Part shown: positions 12,042-24,800 of the stretch, piece after piece
Layout of the letters: every line of letters starts with the position of its first letter
How positions within the stretch are numbered: the first letter of the stretch is position 1
From: Branchiostoma lanceolatum
Lineage: Eukaryota; Chordata; Leptocardii; Amphioxiformes; Branchiostomatidae
Assembly: GCF_035083965.1 (NCBI RefSeq)
Contig: NC_089726.1
Span: forward strand, 11,599,501-11,663,500
Direction of reading: 5' to 3'
Length of the DNA: 64,000 bases
Notes under the pieces: model-generated
The model's database searches: none
Seen by the model: only the letters and a program-made list of their open reading frames with translations
What the model was told of the DNA's origin: nothing
Program-made: the position numbers and the translations under genes

Positions 12042-15000
12042 ATGGCGAATCTGGCCGCTTTACCACCCCAGCCTCGCAAATCCAAGTAAGTGAACTCTTC
12101 TTACACTCCTTAACTACTCATTACCGCCATTTCCACTTCCGCTCAATTGTTTCTAGACTCGAAGTTATCTTAAGACTTATGTTTTCTTTTTCTTGTTTTT
12201 CTAGCATGACCTTCTGGTCCCGTCACAGTCCGGTCATGATGTCCTGGGGAGATACTGACCACTGGTCCAAGATGAAACACAAGGTGGGCGTGAGTGCACC
12301 TGTACATGGAGTTCCACCTGTTTCACTCCTAACTCTGTTGTTAGGATTTCTTTTGTTACACTAATCGGTCGCCTCAAAGTCTATTGTGGTAACGTTACGT
12401 GTTCTTGGCGTGACTTTTTTCACGTCAAATTCCGACAGTGCGAAATCTCTGAAGCAGTAATGGTCCTAAACGGTTGGTTTATCCAACAACAGGCAATACC
12501 GACGCTGCCCAGACCGGCGCTTTGTCATAGCTGTTTGTCCAACAAACGCTTTGAATTCAATTGCCCCACTTTTCCCCCAGCTCGTTACAATGAAAGAGTG
12601 ATCTCTCTGTAACAAACTGAGTGCTTCATCTGGATTTGATACGTCCACACTGACGGCATGCGTTTCCCCTTGTTACTTTTGTGCTTTCATGTGTTTTGGC
12701 AAACTTTGAATGGGCTAACGAGTGCTTCAGTGAGTCATTTGAGTTAAGTACACTTCAGTTGTGATATAGAAACAGGGAGAACCACTTGTCTATTGCTAGT
12801 GGGTGTAAAATGTACGGCAAGACCTATTGCCAAAACGGGTTCAATGAAAAGACTGTTGAAACACTGTCCTGAGATTGTCATAACTTCAATCACAAGTCAC
12901 AACTACTCTTTGTATACGGGATCAACCCAAAAACACTACTGCTGAACTACATTTTTTCTGCCCATAATAATTCATCCTACTATGCAGAATTATGTTGCTG
13001 CTTGTCACATGTGTAGCTCTGTCATTCATGTAAACATTTTGGTTTGTTCTTATCACAGGCAACCACATTCACCGTGTCAATGCCGGGCCTGAACATCATA
13101 GACTACAAGGACCCCAGAAAAGGTAAGGCAGCACCACACAGAATTAGATATGTTGTAGAGTTCTACCTGAAGTGCTGGGCAAACACGGGAGGGAGTCAGG
13201 TGTGGGGTAGGGTCTGTCATGAGGAAAACAAATGTAGGATTACATGTCTAGGACAAAACACCGGCGGCAGACATAACTAACTTACCACACGTCCCCAACA
13301 GGCAAGTGGAGAATTGCTCGTCGGTATTTGTGCTTTCTTTGCGTTGGTACCTCGTTCTGTCGGTCGCTCACCGAGTCAGTAGCAGTTGACCATGCTAGAT
13401 ATCTGTGAGTTCAGCTTTGCGGAGAATAATACAGGAATCTCTCGAATATCTCACAAAACAAAGAAATGACGACAAGACCTGTGACACGTCCATTTGGATG
13501 TAGTTGACGGATGTGTTGTTTGAACAACCAAACAGGTGAAAACGGATAGGCGACATGTACAGCACAGCCGGGTTACCAAGTCTGGAGTCGGTTGCCAACT
13601 CACGAAGCCATGCAGTTAATCCTACAAACACTCCAGCTATTCACGTTAGAATTGTGTGTTTACAGTTTAGTGTTTCGGCTTGGACGTAGTGTTCTTGCAT
13701 GTACGTGTATATGTTGGGAGTAGTAATATTTTCTACCAACAGACGGCGTTGTTGAAAAGCACGCCTACGGTCATGTGAGCCCTCATCTTTCAATATACCC
13801 ATCGTGGGTGGGACAGGGTATTGACTCATTATCCGCCATTACACACGGGTACTACCTTTGCCCTGATAAGACGAATTCCGTACGAAAGGTCTTATCTGAC
13901 AATTTGTTTGTCTTCTGACCAAATAACGTCATTTAATGTTTGCCAGCGGCGTGACACACAGGTGATATACCGATGTCCTAGCACCACGACAGTATCCATG
14001 GATAACTTAAGACATCAATTACAACTTGCCGGGCTTAAGCAATCGTATAATGACTGGATTATCGTCCCTCATGTAATAAATCGACGGTGATATCCATTAG
14101 TTTTGTCCACTTCAGTCTCCGGTAATCCGAAGGTAAACTCGGGCCCAAAGTGACCACAAAAAGCTGGACTTAGCCTTTTTATTTTGTGGGTCTGCACAGA
14201 AATTTGCCGCCCCCACGAAGGGGCAACAAATTCTAATCTCCAAGCAGATATTGGGGAAAGCTAAATCGCTGTAATAGTTTTCTTACTTCCTTACAGCCCT
14301 TACAATGGCAGAAAACCCGCACCACCACGGAAACTTTCAGTACCGCGAAGGCAAAGTCTCCAGACTACCTCCCCGAGACTTCAGCGGCCTGATCGTCCAG
14401 GAGCTGCACGGGAACATCCCCGGCGACTATTTCGCTCGTCAGCAGTCCCAGCAACGCGCCAAGTCCAGCCCGGCGTCCCGCTGGGCACACCGTAATACCT
14501 ACAACGAGAGGGCGCGGGAGGGCTTCAAGTACTGGAAATCATTGGAAAAACCCACGCCTACAAAGTGTAAGGTTGACTATTCTGAGATGTGGGGCAAGGA
14601 TACAATGAAGAGGTTTCAATACAGAGGGAGTGGCAATTGTTACTCCTTCACGCTCATGGACAAGTATATCTAGGTACATGACGCGAAGGACCATTCCATC
14701 AAAAAGTCGACAGGGGACGGCCAGGTTGTTTTCATTTTGTACAGTAATTCGAAAAAAGAAACAGTGTCTGAAAGACAAAAAAAAGGAGAAGAAACATGGT
14801 CTGGCCGCCCCTTTTCTAGTTTTTAGATGGGATGGCCCTTACAGTGGCCTTTACAGGTGTGGTTGTCCTTGTTGCGATGGAAATCCAACAACAATAAAAC
14901 GTTGACTTCTATACACAGAATATATAAAAAAGTGCACACCTTGCATGTTTTTGATAGGCCCAACAAGGAAAAAGCACCTGTCGATTGTAAGAAAACGTAG

Positions 15001-15459
15001 ACTAGGCGACTAACTCTAGAGGATGACAATGAATGCGGCTCTAGCTTTCAGGCATCCTTTCTCTTCTTGTGCAATTGACTTACTTTCAATTTACGAGTGT
15101 GAACTCTACGGATAATTCTTCTATTTGCATGTCAGAATGGGAATTTTGGATGTGTTCAAAGGGAAGCTGATGACTTTTCTCCTGACAATTAAACTACCAC
15201 CACAGCCACACACTATCTTCAGTTTCCTCTTCCATGTACTAAAGTTTGGTGCACGGTCCTTGTTTAGGGCAGCATGTCAGCACCATAGAAATGATAAATC
15301 CCAAGAGTAACCCAAAGTCCAAAGTTTCCACGATGATAATCGCTTAATAATGATGGATTGGTTGACTAATGATATTTGTCATTATCTTTTTCAGATGGGC
15401 GTTACGGCATGGGGTCGAAGGGCACGGTGCTCGGGTTGGGCAATGGACCGAGGACATAG
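12042..15459 (+). CDS. Five-exon gene, 173-residue protein of unknown function
   Basis: Exons 12042-12085, 12205-12283, 13059-13122, 14297-14566 and 15395-15459 join in frame across GT-AG sites (for example TCCAA|GTAAGT, TTTCTAG|CATGACC, TACAAAGT|GTAAGG). The protein starts MANLAALPPQPRK and ends GLGNGPRT. It has no signal peptide or membrane segment, and is polar, proline-rich and rich in Trp, His, Tyr and Arg, with short aromatic phrases such as FWSRHSP, WGDTDHW, GNFQYREGKVSRLPPRDFSG and IPGDYFARQQ. Small basic proteins with scattered conserved aromatic motifs and no globular domain are common among axonemal microtubule-inner proteins, so a ciliary or sperm role is possible, but I recognise no named family. 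The start is the first ATG in a GC-rich exon (GTCATGGCGAAT). Exons are GC-richer than the introns. Confidence 0.72.
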
Positions 15460-16183
15460 AGCAATTTCATGTGAGAGATATAATGCATCTATCGACGTAA
15501 ACCATTCGGAGAGCAGGAGTTGGGGGTTATCTGAAATACATTTTGCAAATATCTGTTGTTTCATTAGAACATACAGAAAACTATCACCCTTCTTTGTGCC
15601 ATGAAGTCACAAACTATGCAATAGCGTTCAGAGTCCGATTATCAACTATCAACCAATGCAAGTGTATCCCCTCAAGATTTTTATTGATCCTCAAAGTGAA
15701 CTCTTTTCGATGTTGATTTGAACAAGGAGGTTCAAACCCATTTGATTGGCGAACCAGAACCAAGACAAACTTAGTCTACTTTGCTAATGAAACACACTGT
15801 TTGGAGAGACGTTTTCGGGAGACTGCATTTGCTGCTATGATGTGTTTGTTTCCTTCCACTTATTTATGTTGATGTTTTTGTTGTTTTGCTTTGTTTTGTT
15901 TTATCGCATCAATTGCTGCTATTTTCACTCAATATTTTCTGTTTTGCTTTTCAAAAACAAGTTTTATCTAGTAAGAACATTTCTCTTCAGTTGCAGATAT
16001 GTTGAAATTCAATTTAGTTAAAGCCAAGTTTAAAAAACCAATACCCTTTATGTACCTTGGGTAGGTGATCTGTTTTCAGTATTTGTTTTATGGGTGGTGA
16101 TAGTTACCGAAAGTCACACTTGCAGTTGCCAAACTGAGATTATATTGTACATAACGGCCAATGCACGTTCTGTGCATGTTTTA

Positions 16184-16207
16184 TATGTATGTATGTATGT
16201 ATGTATG
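16184..16207. repeat. (TATG)n microsatellite
   Basis: Six uninterrupted TATG units in the 3' flank of the 173-residue gene. Confidence 0.85.
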
Positions 16208-16692
16208 GTTTTGTGTTGTAAATTGAACACTCAAACTTTATAAAAGATATAATAGATGGGTAAAGGAGAAATGACAGTGAAATTTATATAGCGCTATGCG
16301 GTGCCTTGTATGGTATGTTGTTGGTTATCGGTACACTAGTACTACAGTTGGTCAATAGTGGATGCTAGATTGATCTGTCTATCATATTGATGTACGATTG
16401 AAACAAATATAACCCGTGTTTCCTATGATAGATCTTTATATCAATCATCAACAGATTTTGTACAAGGGCCAAATAGTCAATGTAATACCTGTAATACCTG
16501 TATATAATTCGCCGTGTTCAGAATGGTCGGGTGGTATGATAGGACGTCCAAGGTATTGCGGTTGTGTGAGTTGACTACAGTGTTATGTAGGAAACAGTGT
16601 TATGTAGGAAACAGTGTTATTCCATGTGTTATGCTGCTGTGATATCCCAATTGTTGCTTGACGTGGCCCATGTGATATCAAGCATTTGGAAG

Positions 16693-16698
16693 AATAAA
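16693..16698 (+). terminator. Candidate polyadenylation signal (AATAAA)
   Basis: GAAGAATAAAATGG lies 1.2 kb past the stop codon at 15459; the AT-rich, coding-free stretch between (15460-16692) would be the 3' UTR. Nearer variants exist, so the actual site is not certain. Confidence 0.4.
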
Positions 16699-18810
16699 AT
16701 GGTTGTGTGGAAATCTTCCTTGAAATTCATTTGAGATTGTCTCAATCTGGAATACACCTACGCCCCTTTGTTCCATCTTTTTGCTTAAGAAGATTCCTCA
16801 ATGCAATGACGTCAAAGCATCCTTTCCAAAGCATCCATGACCAGCTACCCAAACCTGGGCGCCCAATTTCGTCCTGGAAAGATTAACCCCTATGAGAATT
16901 AAAACCACCGTTACCGAAACTCTGGCCTCCACTTAGCTCCAACTACATGAAATGGCCATTACCGTAGAAAACAGTTTACGCAGTTACGAGGCAGGGCACA
17001 TTTCTTGCTGCCACTTCAAATGGACCGCTAGGGCTGTGGCTGCATTTATGAAATAGAGCGCAAAGATTGTTTGTGGGCGATGACAGGGGAGATGACGGCA
17101 TCAGGTGGTGATGAATTATTCCATGCCATTATCAGGGGGTGGCGAAAGCGCCATACTTTCACTGCAGATGAAGCCTTACAGGGTATGTTGTGTTGTAGTC
17201 GGTTATGTCTGGAAGACACACAAAGACACGGGAAGTATGACGTCAGACCGTGCAGTCATCTTTCCGTTTCCTTTGGTTGTTTTGCTGTCAGCGGTAGAAA
17301 TGCGGACAAACTAGCCTACCAATCATCCGCTTCCAGGGTAGGTATAGTAGTAACCATACAAGAGTATTGCTATACTCACGGATTTTTCAAGCCACTGAGT
17401 TTGTCGTTGTTGATTTTTTTCTTCCAAGAAGAACAAGTAGCATTTTCATGCTCTGTTACCTAACGGTATAAAAGGGGAAAAAATGCATCATGTACACAGA
17501 AAAGTGTTTGAAAGAACTCCACTTGATATCTAAAAAGTTTATTTGGCATAGCCCTCTCGTGCGAGGGCGTGACAATCCTTCCTAACATCTGCTTAGAGAC
17601 AACTTTAGCATCACTGCCTTACCGAAAGGCACTCTAATTGAAACGCCCATAACGTTGACCTCAAACGGCAACTAACAGAGACAAATGACGCCGTGTTCAC
17701 AGATTATCGGTGCAGGCGCGCCTTGATTAAACTTCACTTTCTGCCTAATTGATCTGTTTCTCCCAAGGCCAGGGCAATATGCCACAACTCTGTTTGTTTT
17801 CCCCGCGCATTGGGCGGTTTGTGTTTGGTAAGACAGATACTGTCGCCGCGCAACCGTAATCATCGGCAAAAATGGGAACATTGACGCGGAGGAACGACCA
17901 AGTGTGCCCGCAAGGTTACATATTGATCCTGACCTACTCTGTTGTGTCCTAACGATAGAACAAAGGCCGCCTGTAACTTTTCAGATATGTTTTCCATGTT
18001 GTAATAACAAAGATTTTAGCTTGTTGCTTTTTTGACAGTATTGATGGATGTGTGGACATTTTCATACGTTTTCGCGATTTCACTGATAAGATTGTAACTC
18101 CGAATGAAAATGTAAGGTCATATATCACGTCACTGATGATAAAATCTCAATTTTAGTGGCAATTAAGTCAAAGAGAGTTCCGGCAGAAAAATTGGCACAC
18201 AATACGTATTAATTTGTGTTTAAGAAATCAACGAACCCCACAAATGTTGAAAGTCAAACGTTTATGTCAGTGACGTATGTAAGATTCAGATAAAACGATA
18301 TCTTCTGACATGACACCTGCCACCCTATGCCCACCTGTTGGCACCTGCCGGCCGCCTGCAGCCTGATTAAGGAGATATTAGTGGCGTGTAAACGATAGCC
18401 GACGTGCACTGTGCAAACATGTGTGCTGATCCACACAAGGGCGTACACATGCTTGATGGCTGCTGATGCCGTTTTAATTAAACTTTCCCAGCGGCTCGAA
18501 CGTGCGGCTACCCATGTGCCAATACGAGAACATGGCGTCCGTTACCAACGGCAACGGGAAGGTTGACATGAGTTCTCGGTCAGCAGCCCCAGTCGCAATT
18601 GTGGGGAGCGCACAACATTGTTGGTCATTGTTCCCGGGACCTTATGCCACACGGGAGCCGTGCCACTTGTAAGGTTACCTGCCGTATACGTTAACATCAG
18701 CCTTTCTGTGCCCACAGGTGCTTGACAATACCGGGGAGGGCCGGGTGCGCTGCGTGGGGTGACAGGTCACACCGCAGGTACGGGCCGGAGATGCCTTCAT
18801 TTCAGCCGGG
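16699..18810. other. Intergenic; probable promoter region of the CNBD2-like gene at its right end
   Basis: No exon chain is seen. The part from about 18480 to 18810 becomes markedly GC-rich and leads into the first coding exon at 18811. An untranslated exon may lie here but cannot be placed. Confidence 0.4.
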
Positions 18811-21800
18811 ATGAGCAGTACAGGAGTCCACCTCGGGTTCGGTAAACACGGAGGGCCCAAAATGTCCTCGACTGGCCCCAGATTCAGTATTTCGTCCAAA
18901 CTGGATGCCTTAGACGCGGAGAGGCGGAAAGAGAGCGCTCTGGCAGCGTTAGAACTTATGGGACAGTCTCGGCTGCGGCGCAGAAAGAAACAGGCAGAGT
19001 TTGCGGCGGTGTCGGGGGTACAGCACGACAGCCGCGACTCCAAACACACCGAACTGGACCGGAGGAACTGGACCATGCTGCCCAAAATAGAAGAGAAACG
19101 TACTAAAGTGCACGTCGTTTCCAAGGAAGGATTAACATCAAGCAAGACCGACTATTTGCCAAAACTGCATCCAGTACAAACTCCGAAACTACACCAAACT
19201 AGTCAGAAACAAACGTCGTCTGGACCTCAGATCCTTAAACTCCACCAGTCAAAATACTCTTCTAAAAGTAGCAAAAAGAACAAGGGACTTCCTCGCATTT
19301 CAAAACCTCTTCCTTCACTACCTGAGGTAAGTTTTACTTTTTAAGATGGCTTTTTTTTTCAAACTATTTCTTCAACGTTCTTTCTCCAATGTTTTTGGTA
19401 TGACTAAGCGACATTGTGTGGACACAAACAGTGGTTGTACTATAAACATAGCGCCTTTGTGCCCAGGATATTGACGTTCATTTTGCAGTTGGTGGTTTGT
19501 GTGAATATGGGCAGGATGTCGTTGTTAGGGCTGATATGTTAGGTACAAACATACTGCCGTGCTCTTAATCGACTTACCAACTAATCACTTCCTGGAGTTT
19601 CATGACAAATGAACCCTTCTCTTTGCTGTTCCAAAATCTCCCAACCGTACGCGTTTCTACTTACAACGTGACAATGGTCGATGAATAAGATAGTACCTTT
19701 GCTATCCTTCTCCTTAGATGTAATGATTCTTTGTAACATTGCCATGTTTAGCAGTTGTTGTTTTTTTCGTTCCTTCTCCTTCTCCTACAGAAAATACATC
19801 TCGAAAAATTCTGCAGAGTCGGAAGACTAATTATGTTGCTGCACCGCCTCCACCTGGATCACTTTCTAGTGTAAGTCTGGTCTTAATATCTGTCTTCTTC
19901 CCACATTTACTCCCTCTCAACACGTCATCAGTACGTTAACACCATGCCTGGTAGTTTCTTGGTATAACATTATGATATAGATTTTCGAGTTATGAAGCAC
20001 AGTTTGGAATCTGTTGCTTTTCAGGGTATACCTAATAAATTAAACATTTTGTGTACTCTACCGAAAAAAAATCAGTGCAGTCACAAGTTCAGAGGAGCTA
20101 AAATTAGACTCACAGGCTGCTAATTTATCGGTGTACAAATGTACGTTCCAATCTAAAAGTTTTATTGTACAATGTCACAGGGTCATTTCTCAGATCCTGC
20201 CCGCTATCACTAGTCAATGTTTGCTCTATTCTCGAAAACGTCGGAGTTGTGTCTTTATCTAGAAGTCTAATGCGCCTTTGTTTGAATTGATAAGACAAGT
20301 TTTGGTGCCAAACGCTTTTAAGCCACTTGAGCACTGCCGTGAACCAAGGGGCTGTTTATAGAGATCATTTCCGAGCAAAGACGACACAGAGTTGCCAACC
20401 AGCCCGCGAGAACGGCACACAGAGAACAAACTCGTCAAATCCGCCCATAATGTTGATACTGTAATCACGGCAGAGGTTTTTGTGTCCGCGTAAACGTGCT
20501 TTGAACTAAGCTAATGTGATTTCCTTCTCTTTCATGCCAGAAGCCTTTGTTGTCAGAGACAGGTAATGAGTGATTATGGTGATATTGCAGAGGGATTAAC
20601 GTTCAGCAAAACAACGGACAATTCCTCACTCCAAAAGTGATTAACAACCCACAACAGTCCATGGCCGTTTTATACATTGAGTGTGTCGGCTTGGGACAAG
20701 TTTTTTTTACGAAAGTTGCATAGCCCATAACAGTACACGCTGAAGAATATTCTTTGTGACCATTCGTAGATAGGCTGAAGAGTTCAAGTAAGCATCGTTC
20801 AAACTACGTCCTTTTCCTTCTCTGTTGAATGTTTTGGTTTACAGGGAACGTTAATTTGCGTTGTCATTCAGCACGACTACTGCGACATGATGTTAGATTC
20901 CGTACATCATGTTAGAGTCCGTACATGTTTACACCACAAGGGATATGACGCTGTTTTCTTGTTCAAACCAATCTGCTCAGGTGTACACATCCCCTGCAGA
21001 TAAAACCTCCCCCCACAATAGAACCAGCCGCCGATAGAACGCCATTACTGTGACCGAGTAAACTCTAACCGAGGGCGCTCCACATACTTTCCGTCACCGC
21101 CAGCGACACTCTACCTGGCAACGTTTGACCCGTGCCGGTCCCGGTCCTGACTCTGCCAAGATCCAAGCTTTGTTTGAACAAAGACCCTTTGTAGTTAGGT
21201 CATCTCAAATCTGAACTCACGTTCACACTGTGTAAAGAAAAAAAGGCTAAATAGCTTTTGTGAAATTTCAAGGTTCGTTAAAACTGTTAGCATACCACAA
21301 TCAAGATTCAAAGTCGGGTCAAATTCAAAACATTTTGTCGGATGGTGTGTGAAGTGTGCTTTGTTTACAGTCTATCATTTTGAGGTATGTGCTCTACCAC
21401 CGCTGAGCAATGTGTAACTCTGACTCGTGACTACTGTACACGAAAAGCATGCTAAAAGTGTTCAAGTCAACGTTCGCTAAAACGTCCGAGGAGGAGGGAT
21501 TAAGAACAAAGGACGGACCAATTTTTCTCTCGTCTCTCATCATGACCCGTTACCTCTGGTGCAGCTATTTGCGGAGGGTATTTACGCCGCTGTCAAGTGC
21601 AGGGTTAGCGTACCGTCACTCAAGCTCACAAAGCCAACAGGAACGGGTCGCAAGGCATCCCGGTCGCCATGGTGATCTTCTACTGGAAACTGTTTCAATC
21701 AAATCACAGGCCAAGTCGAGGAGAGCTCGAGAATGCAAAACGTTACATGTTATGTCTAGGGGTAGGGCACAATTTCTGCTTCTAAGTGGAAAGGCAGCAA

Positions 21801-24800
21801 CATCATCCACAAAGATGAGCTGGCAATTTTTTCAGCTACACTTATGACCAATGATGACGTCAATAAATGGTTATACAGCTTTTGGGTTGAGGTTTTCTTG
21901 GCGATTTTGGTGCATTTGTACGGGCTCACTGTTAGATGGATGTAAAAAAAATAAAATATAACGCAGTGAATTTTTGGATACTAACTTCTGTTCGTCTCAA
22001 AGATTTGGAAGTGCCTATTTTCAGAACGATATTTGTTTCGGCCCGAGAGTATGCATGCGGGATGATTTTTCAAAGTCCAGTTTACCCCTTTCTTTGGCCT
22101 GAATGGAGTTCTAAAGAAGAACGCTTCAAGCCTCATTACAACTTCTGTATGGTGTACCCGCACATAAGCCACGGTTTGATTGTCATCTGTCTTCATGAGC
22201 CGAATATCAAATAATGAAGATCACCTAATCAGAACACAGAAAACACAAAACCAGCCCACTTGAGGTTATATTATGCACAAAATTAGCCATAAGAGACATG
22301 GTTATATTACGGTGTTCGCGTGGCACGCGCAAGGAACAAACGCGCTATATTTATCCCAAAATAGGCCACGGGTTTGAAAAGGTCTGCTATCATCTTGTCC
22401 TAACTGAAGAAAACGCTGTTTATCTAGACCCCCGTGTCAACAAGTAGCAACGCCCGACGACAGGAGTATAATGCCTGCCCAACAACCACTACCGAGATAA
22501 CGTTTCCTCCTTAAACAAACCCTTCTCCTTAAGCAAACAAATTGTAAAAACAGTGCGTCTTAACAAGAAGGGTCTGTCAGCTCTCCAAATGGCTGACTCA
22601 ACTACAGAATAGCCAGAGATCCGGATTGAAGAATGACTAAAGTAATGAAAAACGTGACGGAATCTTAATCGTCGTAACGCATTCTTCGGGAGGAAACGTT
22701 AAATGCTACTGATTGTTTGGTGCAAATAAGATAGGCATAGGTAGATTTATGGCCTGCAAATATAACCATTACAAAGTGAACAGCTGTGTATGTGCGGCTA
22801 CTAAATTAAACCGTTTCTCACAGACAAGGCACTGATTTCAGGCGTTGATTTACGACAGCTTGAAAGTATTGCTAAGGGCGTGCTCACTTAATTGGATGTC
22901 CTCGACAAGGTCTAACTCACGTTGGGAAATGATTCATAAGTGAGATCGTACACTGCATCAAAATATCTTTTTACCCATTGTTGGACCACACTTAAAAAGA
23001 AAATTTCTGAAAAGTGGCTGTGAGTGATATTGACGATAGTAAACATGTTTTCGATAATTTTACTTTGAAATTAACGTATAAAAAGGCTGTTATTAGCACT
23101 AAATTATCATAAATATAATTTTCTGATTTCCTGTCTAGAGCTGACGAGCAGGGTGTTATACGCAGGCCCGCGGGAAACGCCGCCAGTCTGAAGAAGGACG
23201 AGAGGAAAAACGAACCTATGTTTGACGTCACTGCGTTCAAGGCCAACAAACAGGTGAGCGATGACGTCAATCATCTAAAATCTACAAAGGGCTGCTCTCT
23301 GTAATCACATTGATCGCACGAATATGTGATACATTCTGCATTTGCTTCTAATTTTCAATTTGCAGGTTTTCACTGATGTATAGCAGCTATGATCTGACTA
23401 TTGACATATCGTTTGTTCCAGGATGTCCGTGTCTCCCGCAAGACAAGAGAGATCCTGTCGATTGATCCAAGCCACAGAACATCGGAGGAAACGAAACATG
23501 TACGGCATACTTCATAACTATGAATTACTGAAATTATAATATTTGTTGTAATACTTCAACATTGGAATCTCTCAAAATATCTATGAATGTCTGTGATCGT
23601 GTCGTATACATACATTGCACGATGACGTGTTAATTGGTTTATCGGACCAGGCTAGTATTGCGGTAAACTCCATCGTCAGGAAGACCATTGCCGAGTACCC
23701 GCTGGAGGCGCAGAGGAAACTGACCGAAACTGGCTTCTATCAATGGTAGGCATTACCAGCATTTGCTAATAACCACGAGACGTCAAATAGAGATGCTTGC
23801 CAATGATAATTCCGTGACAACTTTTGTCTCTAACTGGTAGACTCTTTGTTGGTCATAGACAAGTATTTGGTAGAGTAGAATAGAGTAGAGTAGAGTAGAG
23901 TAGAGAAGAGTAGAGTAGAGTAGAGTAGAGAAGAGAAGAGTAGAGTAGAGTAGAGTAGAGTAGAGTAGAGTAGAGTAGAGTAGAGTAGAGTAGAGTAGAG
24001 TAGAGTAGAGAAGAGAAGAGAAGAGTAGAGTAGAGTAGAGTAGAGTAGAGTAGAGTAGAGTAGAGTAGAGTAGAGTAGAGTAGAGTAGAGTAGAGTAGAA
24101 ACCTTTATTTTCCTTGGATGGCCCTGTCGGCCTGTACAAATATGGTAATGATTTGTGTGGATGCCAATTGTGAGACTTATTTCGTAATATTGATCTTTTG
24201 TTTTCTTTCCATGCTAAACCAGTTTTGGGCGTGGCAGGGTCATCGTCATGGAGAACCACACACCGGAGGCGGTGTACTTTATACTCTCAGGGCAAGGTAC
24301 AAGATCCATGTACATGTAGAAACGTAGTATGCAAACTGTTGTTCCTATCGATGTTACATTAAAACCAGTAACGATCACTGCTAGAATGATTCCGTTCCTT
24401 GAAGTTTTTTGTTTTTTGAGTAAGTATTAATAAGTCCATAACTTTTTTCTGTGTTTCCTCAGCGATGGAGTGTGAGTGGGATGACGCGGCGGGGAGATAC
24501 CGGACGACAGGATTCCTGCACATGGGGGACTGTTTTGGGGTGAGTAACTCATCTTCACAAAAGTGCCTACATTACGATGATGTTATTGTATCTCTCTACC
24601 TGTTCTTTTATATCACACCAACAAATCTACCTTCCAAAACAAACTACCGCTTGGTTTATTTAATTACCAACAGGAAAAGGCCATACTGAACGCCACTACT
24701 CACACCAGCACAATAATAGCCAAGAAGACGATAGAACTACTCCACATACAACGACGGGTAAGTGAATTAAAACTATCTCAACAGAGCTGAGGGGACAAAT

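Noticed and set aside
17071..17463. 130-residue open frame on the plus strand
   Set aside because: No recognisable domain, odd composition toward its end and no splice context.
21389..21410. tRNA-like A-box on the minus strand (GCTCAGCGGTGGTAGAGC)
   Set aside because: No B box or cloverleaf follows; at most a SINE scrap.
23783..24259. 158-residue minus-strand frame of repeating Tyr-Ser-Thr-Leu-Leu
   Set aside because: It is the translation of the TAGAG microsatellite in a CNBD2-like intron.
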